Origin: Oscillospiraceae bacterium | GTDB taxonomy: Bacteria; Bacillota; Clostridia; Oscillospirales; Oscillospiraceae | Length of the DNA: 64,000 nucleotides | Reading direction: 5' to 3' | Assembly: GCA_017482385.1 (NCBI GenBank) | Contig: JAFUNI010000017.1 | Location: 62,001 to 126,000 of the forward strand | In this document: piece by piece, positions 23,833-32,878 of the stretch | Layout of the letters: each line of letters starts with the position of its first letter | How positions within the stretch are numbered: the stretch's first letter is position 1 | The notes under the pieces: model-generated | The model's database searches: none | What the model was told of the DNA's origin: nothing | What the model saw: the letters and a program-made list of their open reading frames with translations, nothing else | Made by a program: the position numbers and the translations under genes

Positions 23833-25260
23833 ATGGAATATGTATTGGGTTTTATTGTGGGCTTTTTGCTGGTACTGGTGATTCGTGCCCTGTGCTTCAA
23901 GCCCAAGGCGCAAAGGCCCGTTGACGAAAGCCCCGTGACCTTTGAACAGGATGCCGCTGTGACCGCTCTGCAAAAATTGGTGCAGTGCAAGACCATTTCC
24001 TACAACGACCCCGCATTAGAAGACGATGGGGAGTTTGGGAAGCTCATTGACTTGCTCCCCGGCCTGTATCCCAAGGTTTTTGAAGCCTGCACGCTGCAGA
24101 AGCTGCCGGGTCGTGCTTTATTGTTCCGCTGGCCGGGTAAGTCCGCCCAAAAGCCCGCTGTGCTGATGGCGCACTACGATGTTGTCCCCGTCCGGGAAGA
24201 GCTGTGGGAAAAGCCCCCCTTTGCCGGCATTATTGAAGACGGCGTACTGTGGGGTCGCGGCACTTTGGACACCAAAGTGACTATGAACGGCGCGCTCTTT
24301 GCCGCCAATACGCTGTTAGAGCAGGGCTTTATCCCGGAAAACGACATCTACTTCGCTTTCTCCGGCGGTGAGGAAGTCAATGGCCCAGGCGCAAAAAACA
24401 TTGTGGACTGGTTTGTAGAAAACAACATCACCCCCACCATTGTAGTAGACGAGGGTGGCGCAGTTGTTGAAAATGTGTTCCCCGGTGTAAAAGTGCCTAG
24501 CGGTATGGTGGGCATTGCGGAAAAGGGCATGATGAATGTGCGCTACACAGTGCACAGTGGCGGCGGTCACGCCTCCGCCCCCCTGCCCAAGACCCCCATC
24601 ACCACACTGGCAACCGCTTGCCGGAAGGTTGTGGACAAACCCTTCAAAATGCACCTAAACAAGCCCGCCGCGCTGATGTTTGACACTCTGGCCCGGCATT
24701 CAAGCTTTGTTTACAAGCTGATTTTTGCCAATCTGTGGATCTTTAAGCCGGTGCTGGATATGATCTGCAAAGGTAGCGGCGGTGAGATGAACGCACTGGT
24801 CCGCACCACCACCGCCTTCACCCAGGCCGAGGGCAGCACTGCCCGGAATGTGATTCCCGCGCAGGCATCTTTGGTTTCCAATATGCGGCTGAGCCCTATG
24901 GATTCCGTGGCAAGCGCCGAAAGCTATCTTAAGAAAGTGGTAAACGACCCGGATGTGGAAATTGAGGTTCTGGAAAGCTTCGAGCCCAGTCCTGTGTCTG
25001 AGGTGGACTGCGATGCCTACTACCGGGTAGCCGATGCGGTGGCAGAAACCTGGCGGGGCTGCGTTGTGACCCCTTATCTGATGGTCCAATGCTCCGACTC
25101 CCGGCATTACCGGGATCTTTCCAAAAATGTATACCGCTTCTCCGCTATGGATTTAACCGCCGAGGAGCGGAGAACCATTCACGGCAACAACGAGCGTATT
25201 CGTTTGGAAACCATTGGCAAGGCCGTGGAATTTTATATCCGTCTTATCAAAAAATGCTAA
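23833..25260 (+). CDS. membrane-anchored M20/M25/M40 carboxypeptidase
   Basis: A 475-residue metallopeptidase of the CPS1/ACY1 branch of M20. Residues 3-20 form a membrane anchor (YVLGFIVGFLLVLVIRALCF). The catalytic site shows MAHYDVVPV, GRGTLDTK, SGGEEVNGPGAKN and DEGGAV, with a terminal His in CSDSRHYRDLS and the closing HGNNERI. It would release amino acids from peptides or N-acyl amino acids at the membrane. The ATG directly follows the membrane partner's stop. The pairing suggests uptake of a peptide or acyl-amino acid followed by hydrolysis; this is inference. Confidence 0.85.
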   Translation: MEYVLGFIVGFLLVLVIRALCFKPKAQRPVDESPVTFEQDAAVTALQKLVQCKTISYNDPALEDDGEFGKLIDLLPGLYPKVFEACTLQKLPGRALLFRWPGKSAQKPAVLMAHYDVVPVREELWEKPPFAGIIEDGVLWGRGTLDTKVTMNGALFAANTLLEQGFIPENDIYFAFSGGEEVNGPGAKNIVDWFVENNITPTIVVDEGGAVVENVFPGVKVPSGMVGIAEKGMMNVRYTVHSGGGHASAPLPKTPITTLATACRKVVDKPFKMHLNKPAALMFDTLARHSSFVYKLIFANLWIFKPVLDMICKGSGGEMNALVRTTTAFTQAEGSTARNVIPAQASLVSNMRLSPMDSVASAESYLKKVVNDPDVEIEVLESFEPSPVSEVDCDAYYRVADAVAETWRGCVVTPYLMVQCSDSRHYRDLSKNVYRFSAMDLTAEERRTIHGNNERIRLETIGKAVEFYIRLIKKC

Positions 25261-25284
25261 AAATACCATATCGGAGGATAAAAT

Positions 25285-26070
25285 ATGGATAGATTTTTGA
25301 ATCTGCTGCAAACCTTTGCATTGGGCAAGGCTCTGCCCGCCATCATCACTACTGTGGTCGGCATTCTGATCGTCAAGCTTGTGATGCGGGTGCTGCAGAC
25401 CGCCCTTTCCAAGCTGGATCCTGCCTTCACCAAGCTGCTGCTGGGTGTGATACGGCCGGTTCTGTATTTGCTGCTGTGTCTGATCGTGGTAGCCAGCCTT
25501 GGCATTGATGTGACCAGCATCGTGGCTTTGGCCAGTGTGCTGACCCTGGCTATTTCCCTGTCCCTGCAAAATGCCCTGTCCAATATCTTTGGCGGCTTTA
25601 CCCTGCTGTACACCAAGCCTTTTGTCACCGGCGACTTCGTAGAGATCGCCGGCCAATCCGGCACGGTCAAGGAAGTGGGCCTGGCCTATACCCGTTTGTC
25701 CACCCCCGACAACAAGCTGACTTTTATCCCCAATTCCGCAGTGGTAGCGGCGCAGATCGTCAACTACAGCACCATCGGCACCCGCCGGCTGAGCTTTGAG
25801 ATCAGTGTGGACTACAATGCCCAACCTGCGGATGTGATCGCTGCGCTGGTGCAGGCCGGAAAGACCCCGCAGACCCTGGCAGATCCCGCACCCTCCGCCG
25901 CTCTGTCCGGCTACGGGGAAGGCACTGCCCTTTATACACTGTTTGTATGGACCGGCAGTGAGGACTACTGGACAGTAAATTATGCCGTCAACGAAAACAT
26001 CAAGGCTGTGTTTGCCGAAAAGGGCATCGCAATGTCCAGCAAGCACCTGAATGTGAATGTAAAGCAATAA
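25285..26070 (+). CDS. MscS-type mechanosensitive ion channel
   Basis: A 261-residue small-conductance mechanosensitive channel. Three N-terminal membrane segments (about residues 10-40, 48-75 and 76-100) end in the pore helix TM3 (ALASVLTLAISLSLQNALSNIFGG). The cytoplasmic beta domain follows (KPFVTGDFVEIAGQSGTVKEVGLAYTRLSTPDN) and then the vestibule-forming C-terminal domain. It relieves osmotic pressure. It starts 24 nt after the M20 gene with its own ribosome site GGAGG and is probably cotranscribed. Confidence 0.92.
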   Translation: MDRFLNLLQTFALGKALPAIITTVVGILIVKLVMRVLQTALSKLDPAFTKLLLGVIRPVLYLLLCLIVVASLGIDVTSIVALASVLTLAISLSLQNALSNIFGGFTLLYTKPFVTGDFVEIAGQSGTVKEVGLAYTRLSTPDNKLTFIPNSAVVAAQIVNYSTIGTRRLSFEISVDYNAQPADVIAALVQAGKTPQTLADPAPSAALSGYGEGTALYTLFVWTGSEDYWTVNYAVNENIKAVFAEKGIAMSSKHLNVNVKQ

Positions 26071-26071
26071 T

Positions 26072-26099
26072 AAAAAGGACCTCCTGTGAGGTCCTTTTT
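26072..26099. terminator. bidirectional terminator between mscS-type gene and alr
   Basis: AAAAAGGACCTC (26072-26083) pairs perfectly with GAGGTCCTTTTT (26088-26099) around CTGT. It serves both convergent genes. Confidence 0.9.
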
Positions 26100-26100
26100 A

Positions 26101-27201
26101 TTATAAATAATATCTGGGTACTCGCTTGCCGATGGCGCAGACGGTTTCGTAATTGAAGGAATTTGCGGCTTCTCCCATTTCTTCGGCGGTGATAGTATCT
26201 CCCAACAGGGTTACCTGATCGCCAATTTCCACGCCGGGGATATCCGTTACATCCACCATCAGCTGATCCATACAGATCCGGCCCAAAATGGGGGCTTTTT
26301 GCCCTCTGACCAACACATAGAATTTGTTGCTAAGGCTGCGGCGGTAGCCGTCGGCATAGCCCACAGGGACCGTCGCCACCCGGGTGGGTTTCTCCGTGAC
26401 AAAGGTGCCGCCGTAACCGATCTCCCGGCCCGGCTCCAGGGTCTTCACAAAGGCCACCCGGCTGTACCAGGAAAGGGCCGGTTTCAGACCGGTGATATCC
26501 ACATGGCAGCTTGGCTCTAAGCCATAGAGAATGATGCCCGCCCGGACCATTTCATAATGCGCGCCGAAATTTTGAATGCCGGCAGAGTTGTCCAAATGGC
26601 GGATAGGAATTTCAATACCCCGGGCTTTCAGCATTTCATCAAAAGTGCGGAATTTTTCTGCCTGGGCATTGGTTTTTGTCAAGTCATCAGAATCAGCAGT
26701 GGCAAAGTGGCTGAACAGCCCCTCGGCCTGCAAGCCGGGCAGCTGGCAGATTTTTTTGCAGATATCAGCATCCGTTTCTGTCACCTGGAAGCCGATGCGG
26801 CTCATACCCGTGTCCACCGCAATATGGAACGGCGCGGTTTTACCCAGCTTTTGGGCAGCTTCGGACAGTGCCACTGCATCTTCATAACAGAAAATAGCCG
26901 GGCGCAAATCTAACTGCACTGCCGTCTCAAAGGTCTCGGGATGCATGGGGCTGAGAACCAAAATGGGGGCTGTAATGCCCGCATTTCGCAGCTCCTGTCC
27001 CTCGGAAAGGGTAGCAACCCCAAAGAAATCGCACTCTTTTTCCAGTTTTTTTGCAATGGGTACTGCGCCGTGTCCGTAGCCATCGGCCTTAATGACCGCC
27101 ATCACACGCACACCGGCCTTTTCCCGAATCTTGCGGTAGTTGGTGGCAATACGCTCTAAATCCACGGTCACATAGGTATTATCTAAATGCAAAACACTCA
27201 C
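26101..27201 (-). CDS. alr: alanine racemase
   Basis: A 366-residue PLP enzyme interconverting L- and D-alanine for peptidoglycan. The PLP lysine lies in VMAVIKADGYGHGAV (Lys38 region). The barrel has DTGMSRIGF, HLDNSAGI and VRAGIILYGL. The catalytic Tyr is in REIGYGGTFVTEKPTRVATVPVGYADGYRR, near residues 255-285 (cited as separate parts of one region). CMDQLMVDVT precedes the C-terminal beta domain. Length is normal. It lies 6 nt after a phosphoribosyltransferase gene on the same strand. Confidence 0.96.
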   Translation of the reverse strand: MSVLHLDNTYVTVDLERIATNYRKIREKAGVRVMAVIKADGYGHGAVPIAKKLEKECDFFGVATLSEGQELRNAGITAPILVLSPMHPETFETAVQLDLRPAIFCYEDAVALSEAAQKLGKTAPFHIAVDTGMSRIGFQVTETDADICKKICQLPGLQAEGLFSHFATADSDDLTKTNAQAEKFRTFDEMLKARGIEIPIRHLDNSAGIQNFGAHYEMVRAGIILYGLEPSCHVDITGLKPALSWYSRVAFVKTLEPGREIGYGGTFVTEKPTRVATVPVGYADGYRRSLSNKFYVLVRGQKAPILGRICMDQLMVDVTDIPGVEIGDQVTLLGDTITAEEMGEAANSFNYETVCAIGKRVPRYYL

Positions 27202-27207
27202 TCCAAA

Positions 27208-27762
27208 TCAAGCCTTTACCGTGCCGTCGGGATTGAACAGGGGCAGCTTCTCCAAGTAAATCAGGTCAGGCCGCTCCTGGGCATCACCCTCAGCCAAAAT
27301 CGCCATACGGCCAGCAATGATGCCGCCGGCCTTTTCGACCAGGGCTTCCAAAGCGTGCAGGCTCTCACCGGTGGAGATCACATCGTCCACAAGCAAAATC
27401 TTCTTGCCCTTCATCAGTTCGGCGTCGGCGGTATCTAAGTACAAAGTCTGCTCCTTGGCAGTGGTAATGGACTTCACAGACACAGAGAACACGCCCTGCA
27501 TATACAGCTTGGGGGCTTTCCGGGCCAGGAAGTACTTCTTGGCGCCGGTCTGGCGAGCCATTTCGTGGGCCAGAGGAATGCCCTTGGCTTCGGCGGTGAT
27601 GATGTAGTCATACTCCGGGGCTTTTTCCAGCAATGCCTTGGCGCAGGCCACGGTCAACTCCTGGTCGCCGAAAATGACAAAACCGGCAATGTACAGGTCA
27701 TCTGTCACCTTGCAGATAGGCAAATCCCGGTCAAGCCCGGCAATATTCATGGTATGGAACAT
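27208..27762 (-). CDS. adenine-type phosphoribosyltransferase family protein
   Basis: A 184-residue type I phosphoribosyltransferase. The PRPP-binding signature is ILLVDDVISTGESLHALEAL (about residues 120-139), and AEAKGIPLAHEMARQTGAKKYFLARK matches adenine/xanthine PRTases. Start ATG at 27762 follows GGAGGG; longer upstream frames have no ribosome site. Next to guaB, a purine-salvage role (adenine, xanthine or a regulator-like PRTase) is reasonable, but the base specificity cannot be decided. The gene has a TATAAT box about 35 nt upstream and continues into alr. Confidence 0.78.
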   Translation of the reverse strand: MFHTMNIAGLDRDLPICKVTDDLYIAGFVIFGDQELTVACAKALLEKAPEYDYIITAEAKGIPLAHEMARQTGAKKYFLARKAPKLYMQGVFSVSVKSITTAKEQTLYLDTADAELMKGKKILLVDDVISTGESLHALEALVEKAGGIIAGRMAILAEGDAQERPDLIYLEKLPLFNPDGTVKA

Positions 27763-27822
27763 AAAGATCCCTCCGTTTCTAATTTCTGTAACCATTATAG
27801 CATACTGTTTTCTAAAAGAAAA

Positions 27823-27839
27823 CCCCCGGAAACCGGGGG
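27823..27839 (-). terminator. guaB terminator
   Basis: CCCCCGG and CCGGGGG around AAA; on the minus strand the stem is followed by TTTTCTTTT. It separates guaB from the downstream phosphoribosyltransferase gene. Confidence 0.85.
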
Positions 27840-27850
27840 CTTTTGATTTT

Positions 27851-29353
27851 TTATTTGCTGGGGCCGGAGCGCAATTGCACATCGTGGTAGCCGCCTTCCA
27901 CAATGGAAACGGAGGACACCAGGGTGATCTTGGCGTTCTTCTGCAGGTCGGCAATGGTCAGCTCACCGCAGTTGCACATGGTGGACTTGACCTTATAGAG
28001 GCTTGCCTCCACATTGTCGTGGAGCGTACCGGCGTAGGTAACGTAGGAGTCAACGCCTTCCTCGAAGGTCAGCTTGCTTGCGCCGCCCAGGTCATAGCGC
28101 TGCCAGTTCCGGGCGCGGTTGGAGCCTTCGCCCCAGTACTCCTTCATATAGATGCCGTTGACCAGCACCTTGGGGGTGGGGGACTCGTCGAAGCGGGCAA
28201 AGTAACGGCCCAGCATCATAAAGTCAGCGCCCATAGCCAGCGCCAGGGTCATATGGTAATCGTGGACGATACCGCCGTCGGAGCAGATGGGCACATAGAT
28301 GCCGGTCTCCTTGAAATATTCGTCACGGGCTGCAGCCACTTCGATCAGAGCGGTGGCCTGTCCGCGGCCAATGCCCTTGGTCTCACGGGTGATGCAGATA
28401 GAACCGCCGCCGATACCGACCTTCACAAAGTCAGCGCCGGCCTTGGCCAGGAACATAAAGCCGTCACGGTCCACAACATTACCGGCACCGATCTTCACGG
28501 AGTCGCCGTAGTGGTCACGAACCCACTTGATGGTATTGGACTGCCAGCAAGAATAACCCTCGGAGGAGTCGATACACAGCACATCCGCGCCGGCTTCCAG
28601 CAATGCGGGAATACGCTCAGCGAAGTCACGGGTGTTGATACCGGCACCCACCAAATAGCGCTTCTTGTCATCCAGCAGCTCCAGGGGGTTAGCCTTGTGG
28701 GAAGCGTAGTCCTTGCGGAACACGAAGTACAGCAGGTGATCGTTCTCGTCCACGATGGGCAAGGAGTTCAGCTTGTGCTCCCAAATGATGTCGTTGGCCA
28801 CCTTCAAGGTGGTGTCTGCAGGAGCAACCACCATCTTCTCCCGGGGGGTCATAAAGGTAGACACCTTCTCGGTGCCGTCCATACGGCTGACACGGTAGTC
28901 ACGGCCGGTGACAATACCCATCAGCTTGCCGGTGGCAGTGCCGTCATCGGTGATGGCCACGGTGGAGAAGCCGTTGCGCTCCTTCAGAGCCAGCACATCG
29001 TTAAGGGTGGCATCGGGGGTCAGGTTGGAGGCGGAGACCACGAAACCTGCCTTGTGGGACTTGACCTTGGCTACCATTGCAGCCTGGGATTCGATGGACT
29101 GAGAGCCGAAGATAAAGCTCAAGCCACCCTCCTTGGCCAAAGCGATAGCCAAAGAATCATTGGAAACCGACTGCATAATGGCAGAGGTCATAGGAATGTT
29201 CAGAGAAATTGCAGGTTCTTCCACGCCCTTGCGGTACTTGGTCAGCGGGGTGCGCAGGCTGACATTGGCGGGGATACACTGCTCAGAAGTGTAGCCGGGG
29301 ACCAGCAGGTACTCGCTGAAGGTGTGGCTGGGTTCGGGATAATAGTAAGCCAT
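27851..29353 (-). CDS. guaB: IMP dehydrogenase
   Basis: A 500-residue enzyme oxidising IMP to XMP with NAD+, the first committed step to GMP. Its TIM barrel is interrupted at about residues 100-220 by a pair of CBS domains (the Bateman module, [12 protein letters not shown] and [10 protein letters not shown]). The catalytic loop is [18 protein letters not shown] with nucleophile Cys320. The flap follows near 380-430. Length is normal. It stands alone with its own promoter and terminator. Confidence 0.96.
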   Translation of the reverse strand: MAYYYPEPSHTFSEYLLVPGYTSEQCIPANVSLRTPLTKYRKGVEEPAISLNIPMTSAIMQSVSNDSLAIALAKEGGLSFIFGSQSIESQAAMVAKVKSHKAGFVVSASNLTPDATLNDVLALKERNGFSTVAITDDGTATGKLMGIVTGRDYRVSRMDGTEKVSTFMTPREKMVVAPADTTLKVANDIIWEHKLNSLPIVDENDHLLYFVFRKDYASHKANPLELLDDKKRYLVGAGINTRDFAERIPALLEAGADVLCIDSSEGYSCWQSNTIKWVRDHYGDSVKIGAGNVVDRDGFMFLAKAGADFVKVGIGGGSICITRETKGIGRGQATALIEVAAARDEYFKETGIYVPICSDGGIVHDYHMTLALAMGADFMMLGRYFARFDESPTPKVLVNGIYMKEYWGEGSNRARNWQRYDLGGASKLTFEEGVDSYVTYAGTLHDNVEASLYKVKSTMCNCGELTIADLQKNAKITLVSSVSIVEGGYHDVQLRSGPSK

Positions 29354-29391
29354 TTTTATGTTCCTCCCTGTAGTATATAGATATTTAGCTT

Positions 29392-29420
29392 ATCATACCA
29401 CACCAAATAAAAAGGGTCAA
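29392..29420 (-). promoter_or_regulatory. guaB promoter
   Basis: On the minus strand: TTGACC (29415-29420), 17-nt spacer, TATGAT (29392-29397), then the ribosome site GGGAGG before the guaB start. Confidence 0.6.
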
Positions 29421-29461
29421 GGAGAAACTCCGGGTTTTTTCGTAAAAAATCGCCAAATCCG

Positions 29462-29490
29462 TTGCAATTTTTTTGGACAAGTGGTATAGT
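29462..29490 (+). promoter_or_regulatory. typA promoter
   Basis: TTGCAA (29462-29467), 17-nt spacer, TATAGT (29485-29490); a second TATAAT at 29492-29497 lies just downstream. Confidence 0.6.
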
Positions 29491-29544
29491 CTATAATGGA
29501 AAACAATGTGATTTGATAAACTTTTCAGAAAGAAGGCCTCATTT

Positions 29545-31377
29545 ATGGCAAATCAGGAAAACATTCGCAATATTGCTATCATCGCCCACGTTGACCACGG
29601 CAAGACCACCCTGGTGGACGAGCTTTTGAAGCAGGGCGGTATTTACCGGGAAAACCAAGCCACCCAGGACCGGGTGATGGACTCCGGTGATTTGGAACGG
29701 GAGCGTGGCATCACCATTTTGGCCAAGAACACCTCCGTTCAGTACAAAGACTATAAGATCAACATCGTGGACACCCCCGGCCACGCGGATTTTGGCGGCG
29801 AGGTGGAGCGTATCCTCAAGATGGTCAACGGCGTTATCCTGCTGGTGGATGCCGCCGAAGGCCCTATGCCCCAGACCCGGTTCGTGCTGGGCAAAGCACT
29901 GGAGTTGGGCCACAAGGTCATCGTGGCTGTGAACAAGGTGGACAAGCCCGATGCCCGTATCCACGAGGTTATGGACGAGGTCTTGGAGCTTCTGCTGGAG
30001 CTGGATGCCACCGACGAGCAGTTTAACTCCCCCACCATCTTCTGCTCCGGCCGCCAGGGCACTGCCTCTTACAGCCCCGACGAGATGGGCAGCGATTTGA
30101 TCCCCCTGTTTGAGACCATCGTCAATTATGTTCCCGCCCCCGAGGGCGACAAGGACGCCCCCCTGCAGCTGTTGGTTTCCGCTATCGATTACAATGAATA
30201 TGTGGGCCGTATTGCTGTGGGCCGTGTGGAGCGAGGCACTATCAAGGTAAACCAGGAAGTGATGATTTGCGATTATCACAATCCCGACCACCGGCAAAAG
30301 GGCAAGGTGGTTGCTCTGTACACCTACGAAGGTCTGGGCAAGGCCACCGTGCAGGAGGCTTCCGCCGGTGAGATCGTGGCCCTTTCCGGTATGGCGGATA
30401 TTACCATCGGCCGCACCCTCTGCGCCCCCGAAGCCATCGAGCCCCTGCCCTTTGTGAAAATTTCCGACCCCACCATCGAAATGACCTTTGCGGTGAACGA
30501 TTCTCCCTTTGCAGGCCGTGAGGGCAAATTCGTCACCTCCCGGAATCTCCGTGACCGGCTGGAAAAGGAACTGCTGAAAGACGTGTCCTTGCACGTGACC
30601 GAGCAGGGCACCGATGCATTCAATGTTGCCGGCCGCGGCGAAATGCACCTTTCTATTCTGATGGAAACCATGCGCCGGGAGGGTTATGAGTTCTCCGTGT
30701 CCACCCCCCGTGTGCTGACCAAGGAAATTGATGGCAAGGTTTGCGAGCCTATCGAAAGAATGGTTGCCGATGTTCCCGAGGAATGTATGGGCACTGTCAT
30801 TGAAAAAATGGGCCGCCGGAAGGGCGATCTGCTGTCTATGACCCCCATGGGCAGCCGCTACCGTTTGGAGTTTTTAGTTCCCTCAAGAGGTCTGTTCGGC
30901 TACCGCAGCGAATTTTTGACCGACACCCGGGGCGAAGGCATTATGTCCTCGGTGCTGGAAAGCTATGCGCCTATGAAGGGCGAGATCGAAAGAAGACTGA
31001 CAGGCTCTCTTATCTCCTTTGAATCCGGCGAGGCTGTTACCTACGGTCTGCACGCCGCCCAGGAGCGGGGCGCCCTGTTCATCGGCCCCGGCACACCGGT
31101 GTATGCCGGTATGGTGGTGGGTATCTGCAGCCGCAACGAGGATATGACCGTCAACGTCTGCAAGAAAAAGCAGCTGACCAATATGCGTGCCTCCGGCTCT
31201 GACGAGGCGCTGCGCCTGGTGACCCCCAAGAACTACTCTTTGGAGCAGTGCCTGGAGTTTTTGGCAGACGACGAGCTGCTGGAATGCACCCCCAAGTCCC
31301 TGCGTATCCGCAAGCGGGTACTGGATCACAGCCAGAGAATGCGCGAGCTGATGAAAAAGCGCGCCGGCCAAGAATAA
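29545..31377 (+). CDS. typA: translational GTPase TypA/BipA
   Basis: A 610-residue ribosome-binding GTPase of the elongation factor family, linked to ribosome assembly and stress growth. G1 is AHVDHGKT (about 14-21), the switch region carries ERGITI, G3 is DTPGHADF, and G4 is NKVDKPDA. Domains II, III and V follow, and the C-terminal BipA-specific domain contains GPGTPVYAGMVVG near 510-525. Start ATG after AGAAAGAAGG. A bidirectional terminator follows. Confidence 0.97.
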   Translation: MANQENIRNIAIIAHVDHGKTTLVDELLKQGGIYRENQATQDRVMDSGDLERERGITILAKNTSVQYKDYKINIVDTPGHADFGGEVERILKMVNGVILLVDAAEGPMPQTRFVLGKALELGHKVIVAVNKVDKPDARIHEVMDEVLELLLELDATDEQFNSPTIFCSGRQGTASYSPDEMGSDLIPLFETIVNYVPAPEGDKDAPLQLLVSAIDYNEYVGRIAVGRVERGTIKVNQEVMICDYHNPDHRQKGKVVALYTYEGLGKATVQEASAGEIVALSGMADITIGRTLCAPEAIEPLPFVKISDPTIEMTFAVNDSPFAGREGKFVTSRNLRDRLEKELLKDVSLHVTEQGTDAFNVAGRGEMHLSILMETMRREGYEFSVSTPRVLTKEIDGKVCEPIERMVADVPEECMGTVIEKMGRRKGDLLSMTPMGSRYRLEFLVPSRGLFGYRSEFLTDTRGEGIMSSVLESYAPMKGEIERRLTGSLISFESGEAVTYGLHAAQERGALFIGPGTPVYAGMVVGICSRNEDMTVNVCKKKQLTNMRASGSDEALRLVTPKNYSLEQCLEFLADDELLECTPKSLRIRKRVLDHSQRMRELMKKRAGQE

Positions 31378-31382
31378 AAATA

Positions 31383-31412
31383 AAAATCCCGGTGTTCACA
31401 CACCGGGATTTT
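31383..31412. terminator. bidirectional terminator between typA and pgi
   Basis: AAAATCCCGGTG (31383-31394) pairs with CACCGGGATTTT (31401-31412) around a 6-nt loop. Confidence 0.9.
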
Positions 31413-31419
31413 ATTATTC

Positions 31420-32718
31420 TTAGTAGCCGGGTTTGCCCAACAGATGGAACATATTCCGCTTGTAGAATTCCACGCCGGGCTGGTCAAAGGGATTGACCCC
31501 CAGCATATATGCGGAAATGCCGCAGGCAAGCTCGAAGAAGTAGAACATCTCGCCCATTTTCTCAGCTGTCAGCTGACCCATATCCATAGTGATCACCGGC
31601 ACATCGCCGTCCACATGGGCAGCCAGTGTGCCCTGGAATGCCTGCTCGTCCACGAAGTCCAAAGTCTTGCCCTCTAAGTAGTTGAGGCCGTCTAAGTTCT
31701 TCACATCGCCGCCGATGACAAGCTTCTTCTCGGGAGCATCGAACCGCACCATGGTTTCAAAGATGTTCCGCTCGCCCTGCTGGATCATCTGACCCAAAGA
31801 GTGCAGGTCGGGGGTGAACTCAGCGGTTGCCGGGAAGATGCCCTTGCCGTCCTTGCCCTCGGACTCACCGAAGAGCTGCTGCCACCAGCCGCCCATCATC
31901 TTAAAGCCCGGCTCAAAGGACTCCAAAATCTCCACGGCCTTACCCTTGCGGTACAGCAGGTTTCGGCTGGCTGCATACAGCCAAACAGGGTTTTCAAAGG
32001 AGCGGATATCGTATTCTTTCTTAGCGGCGCAAGCGCCCTTCATCACTTCCATGGGATCAATGCCCGCCACAGCCATGGGAAGTAAACCCACAGCGGTGAG
32101 AACACTGTACCGGCCACCTACATTGGGCGGGATCACAAAGGTCTCCCAGCCTTCCTCGGTAGCCATCTGCCGCAGCGCGCCCTTCTCCGGGTCGGTGATG
32201 GCGTATGTACGCTTTCTTGCTCCCTCGGTGCCGTATTTCCGTTCCAAAAGCCAGCGCAGCGCCCGGGTGGCGATGGCAGGCTCAGTGGTGGTGCCGGATT
32301 TGGAAATGATGGCAATGGAGAAGTCCTTGCCCTCCAAAAGCTTTGTCAGTTCATTCCAGGCACGGGTGGACAGGGTGTTGCCCGCATAGAAGATCTGGGG
32401 ATTGCCCTTGCCCTTGCCGATATTATGGTTTGCGCCCTGCATCAGCTCGATGGCTGCCCGGGGGCCCAAGTAAGAGCCGCCGATGCCGATGACCACAAAC
32501 ACATCGGAATTCTCCCGGATATTCTTGGCGGCAGCCCGGATACGGCGAATTTCGTCGGTTTCCTGCTCTACCGGCAGATCCAGCCAGCCTAAGAAATCAT
32601 TGCCTGCGCCGTTGCGCTCAGTCAGCAGCATATGGGCATCGAAGACTTCCTTCTCCGCCGCAAGCAGATCCGGCAGGGAAAGCTCCCCCCAAATGTTGGA
32701 AATATCAACTTTAATCAT
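31420..32718 (-). CDS. pgi: glucose-6-phosphate isomerase
   Basis: A 432-residue glycolytic enzyme interconverting glucose-6-phosphate and fructose-6-phosphate. Visible family motifs are GIGGSYLGPRAAIELM (about 72-87), ISKSGTTTEPAIA (phosphate-binding), GGRYSVLTAVGLLP with the catalytic region, and FDQPGVEFYKRNMF near the C-terminus. The ATG at 32718 begins MIKVDISNI; earlier in-frame ATG is without a ribosome site. It is divergent from a ROK glucokinase, a natural pairing in sugar use. Confidence 0.95.
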   Translation of the reverse strand: MIKVDISNIWGELSLPDLLAAEKEVFDAHMLLTERNGAGNDFLGWLDLPVEQETDEIRRIRAAAKNIRENSDVFVVIGIGGSYLGPRAAIELMQGANHNIGKGKGNPQIFYAGNTLSTRAWNELTKLLEGKDFSIAIISKSGTTTEPAIATRALRWLLERKYGTEGARKRTYAITDPEKGALRQMATEEGWETFVIPPNVGGRYSVLTAVGLLPMAVAGIDPMEVMKGACAAKKEYDIRSFENPVWLYAASRNLLYRKGKAVEILESFEPGFKMMGGWWQQLFGESEGKDGKGIFPATAEFTPDLHSLGQMIQQGERNIFETMVRFDAPEKKLVIGGDVKNLDGLNYLEGKTLDFVDEQAFQGTLAAHVDGDVPVITMDMGQLTAEKMGEMFYFFELACGISAYMLGVNPFDQPGVEFYKRNMFHLLGKPGY

Positions 32719-32844
32719 TGCGTTTTTCCACCCTTTCCTGATTATTACTTTAATTGTACAACATATTTTCTGTTTACGCAAGCAGAATAAAGCTTTCTTT
32801 TCTATTTTATAAATTTTCGTATAGCTTTTTTCAAGGGAAACCTG

Positions 32845-32871
32845 TATAATGAAAAAAAGATTTTTGGGAGG
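32845..32871 (+). promoter_or_regulatory. -10 box and ribosome site of the glucokinase gene
   Basis: TATAAT at 32845-32850 lies ~29 nt before the chosen ATG, and GGGAGG (32866-32871) is the ribosome site. No good -35 is visible. Because the -10 lies inside the possible longer reading frame (ATG at 32849), the downstream start is the right one. Confidence 0.55.
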
Positions 32872-32878
32872 TCTGTGT

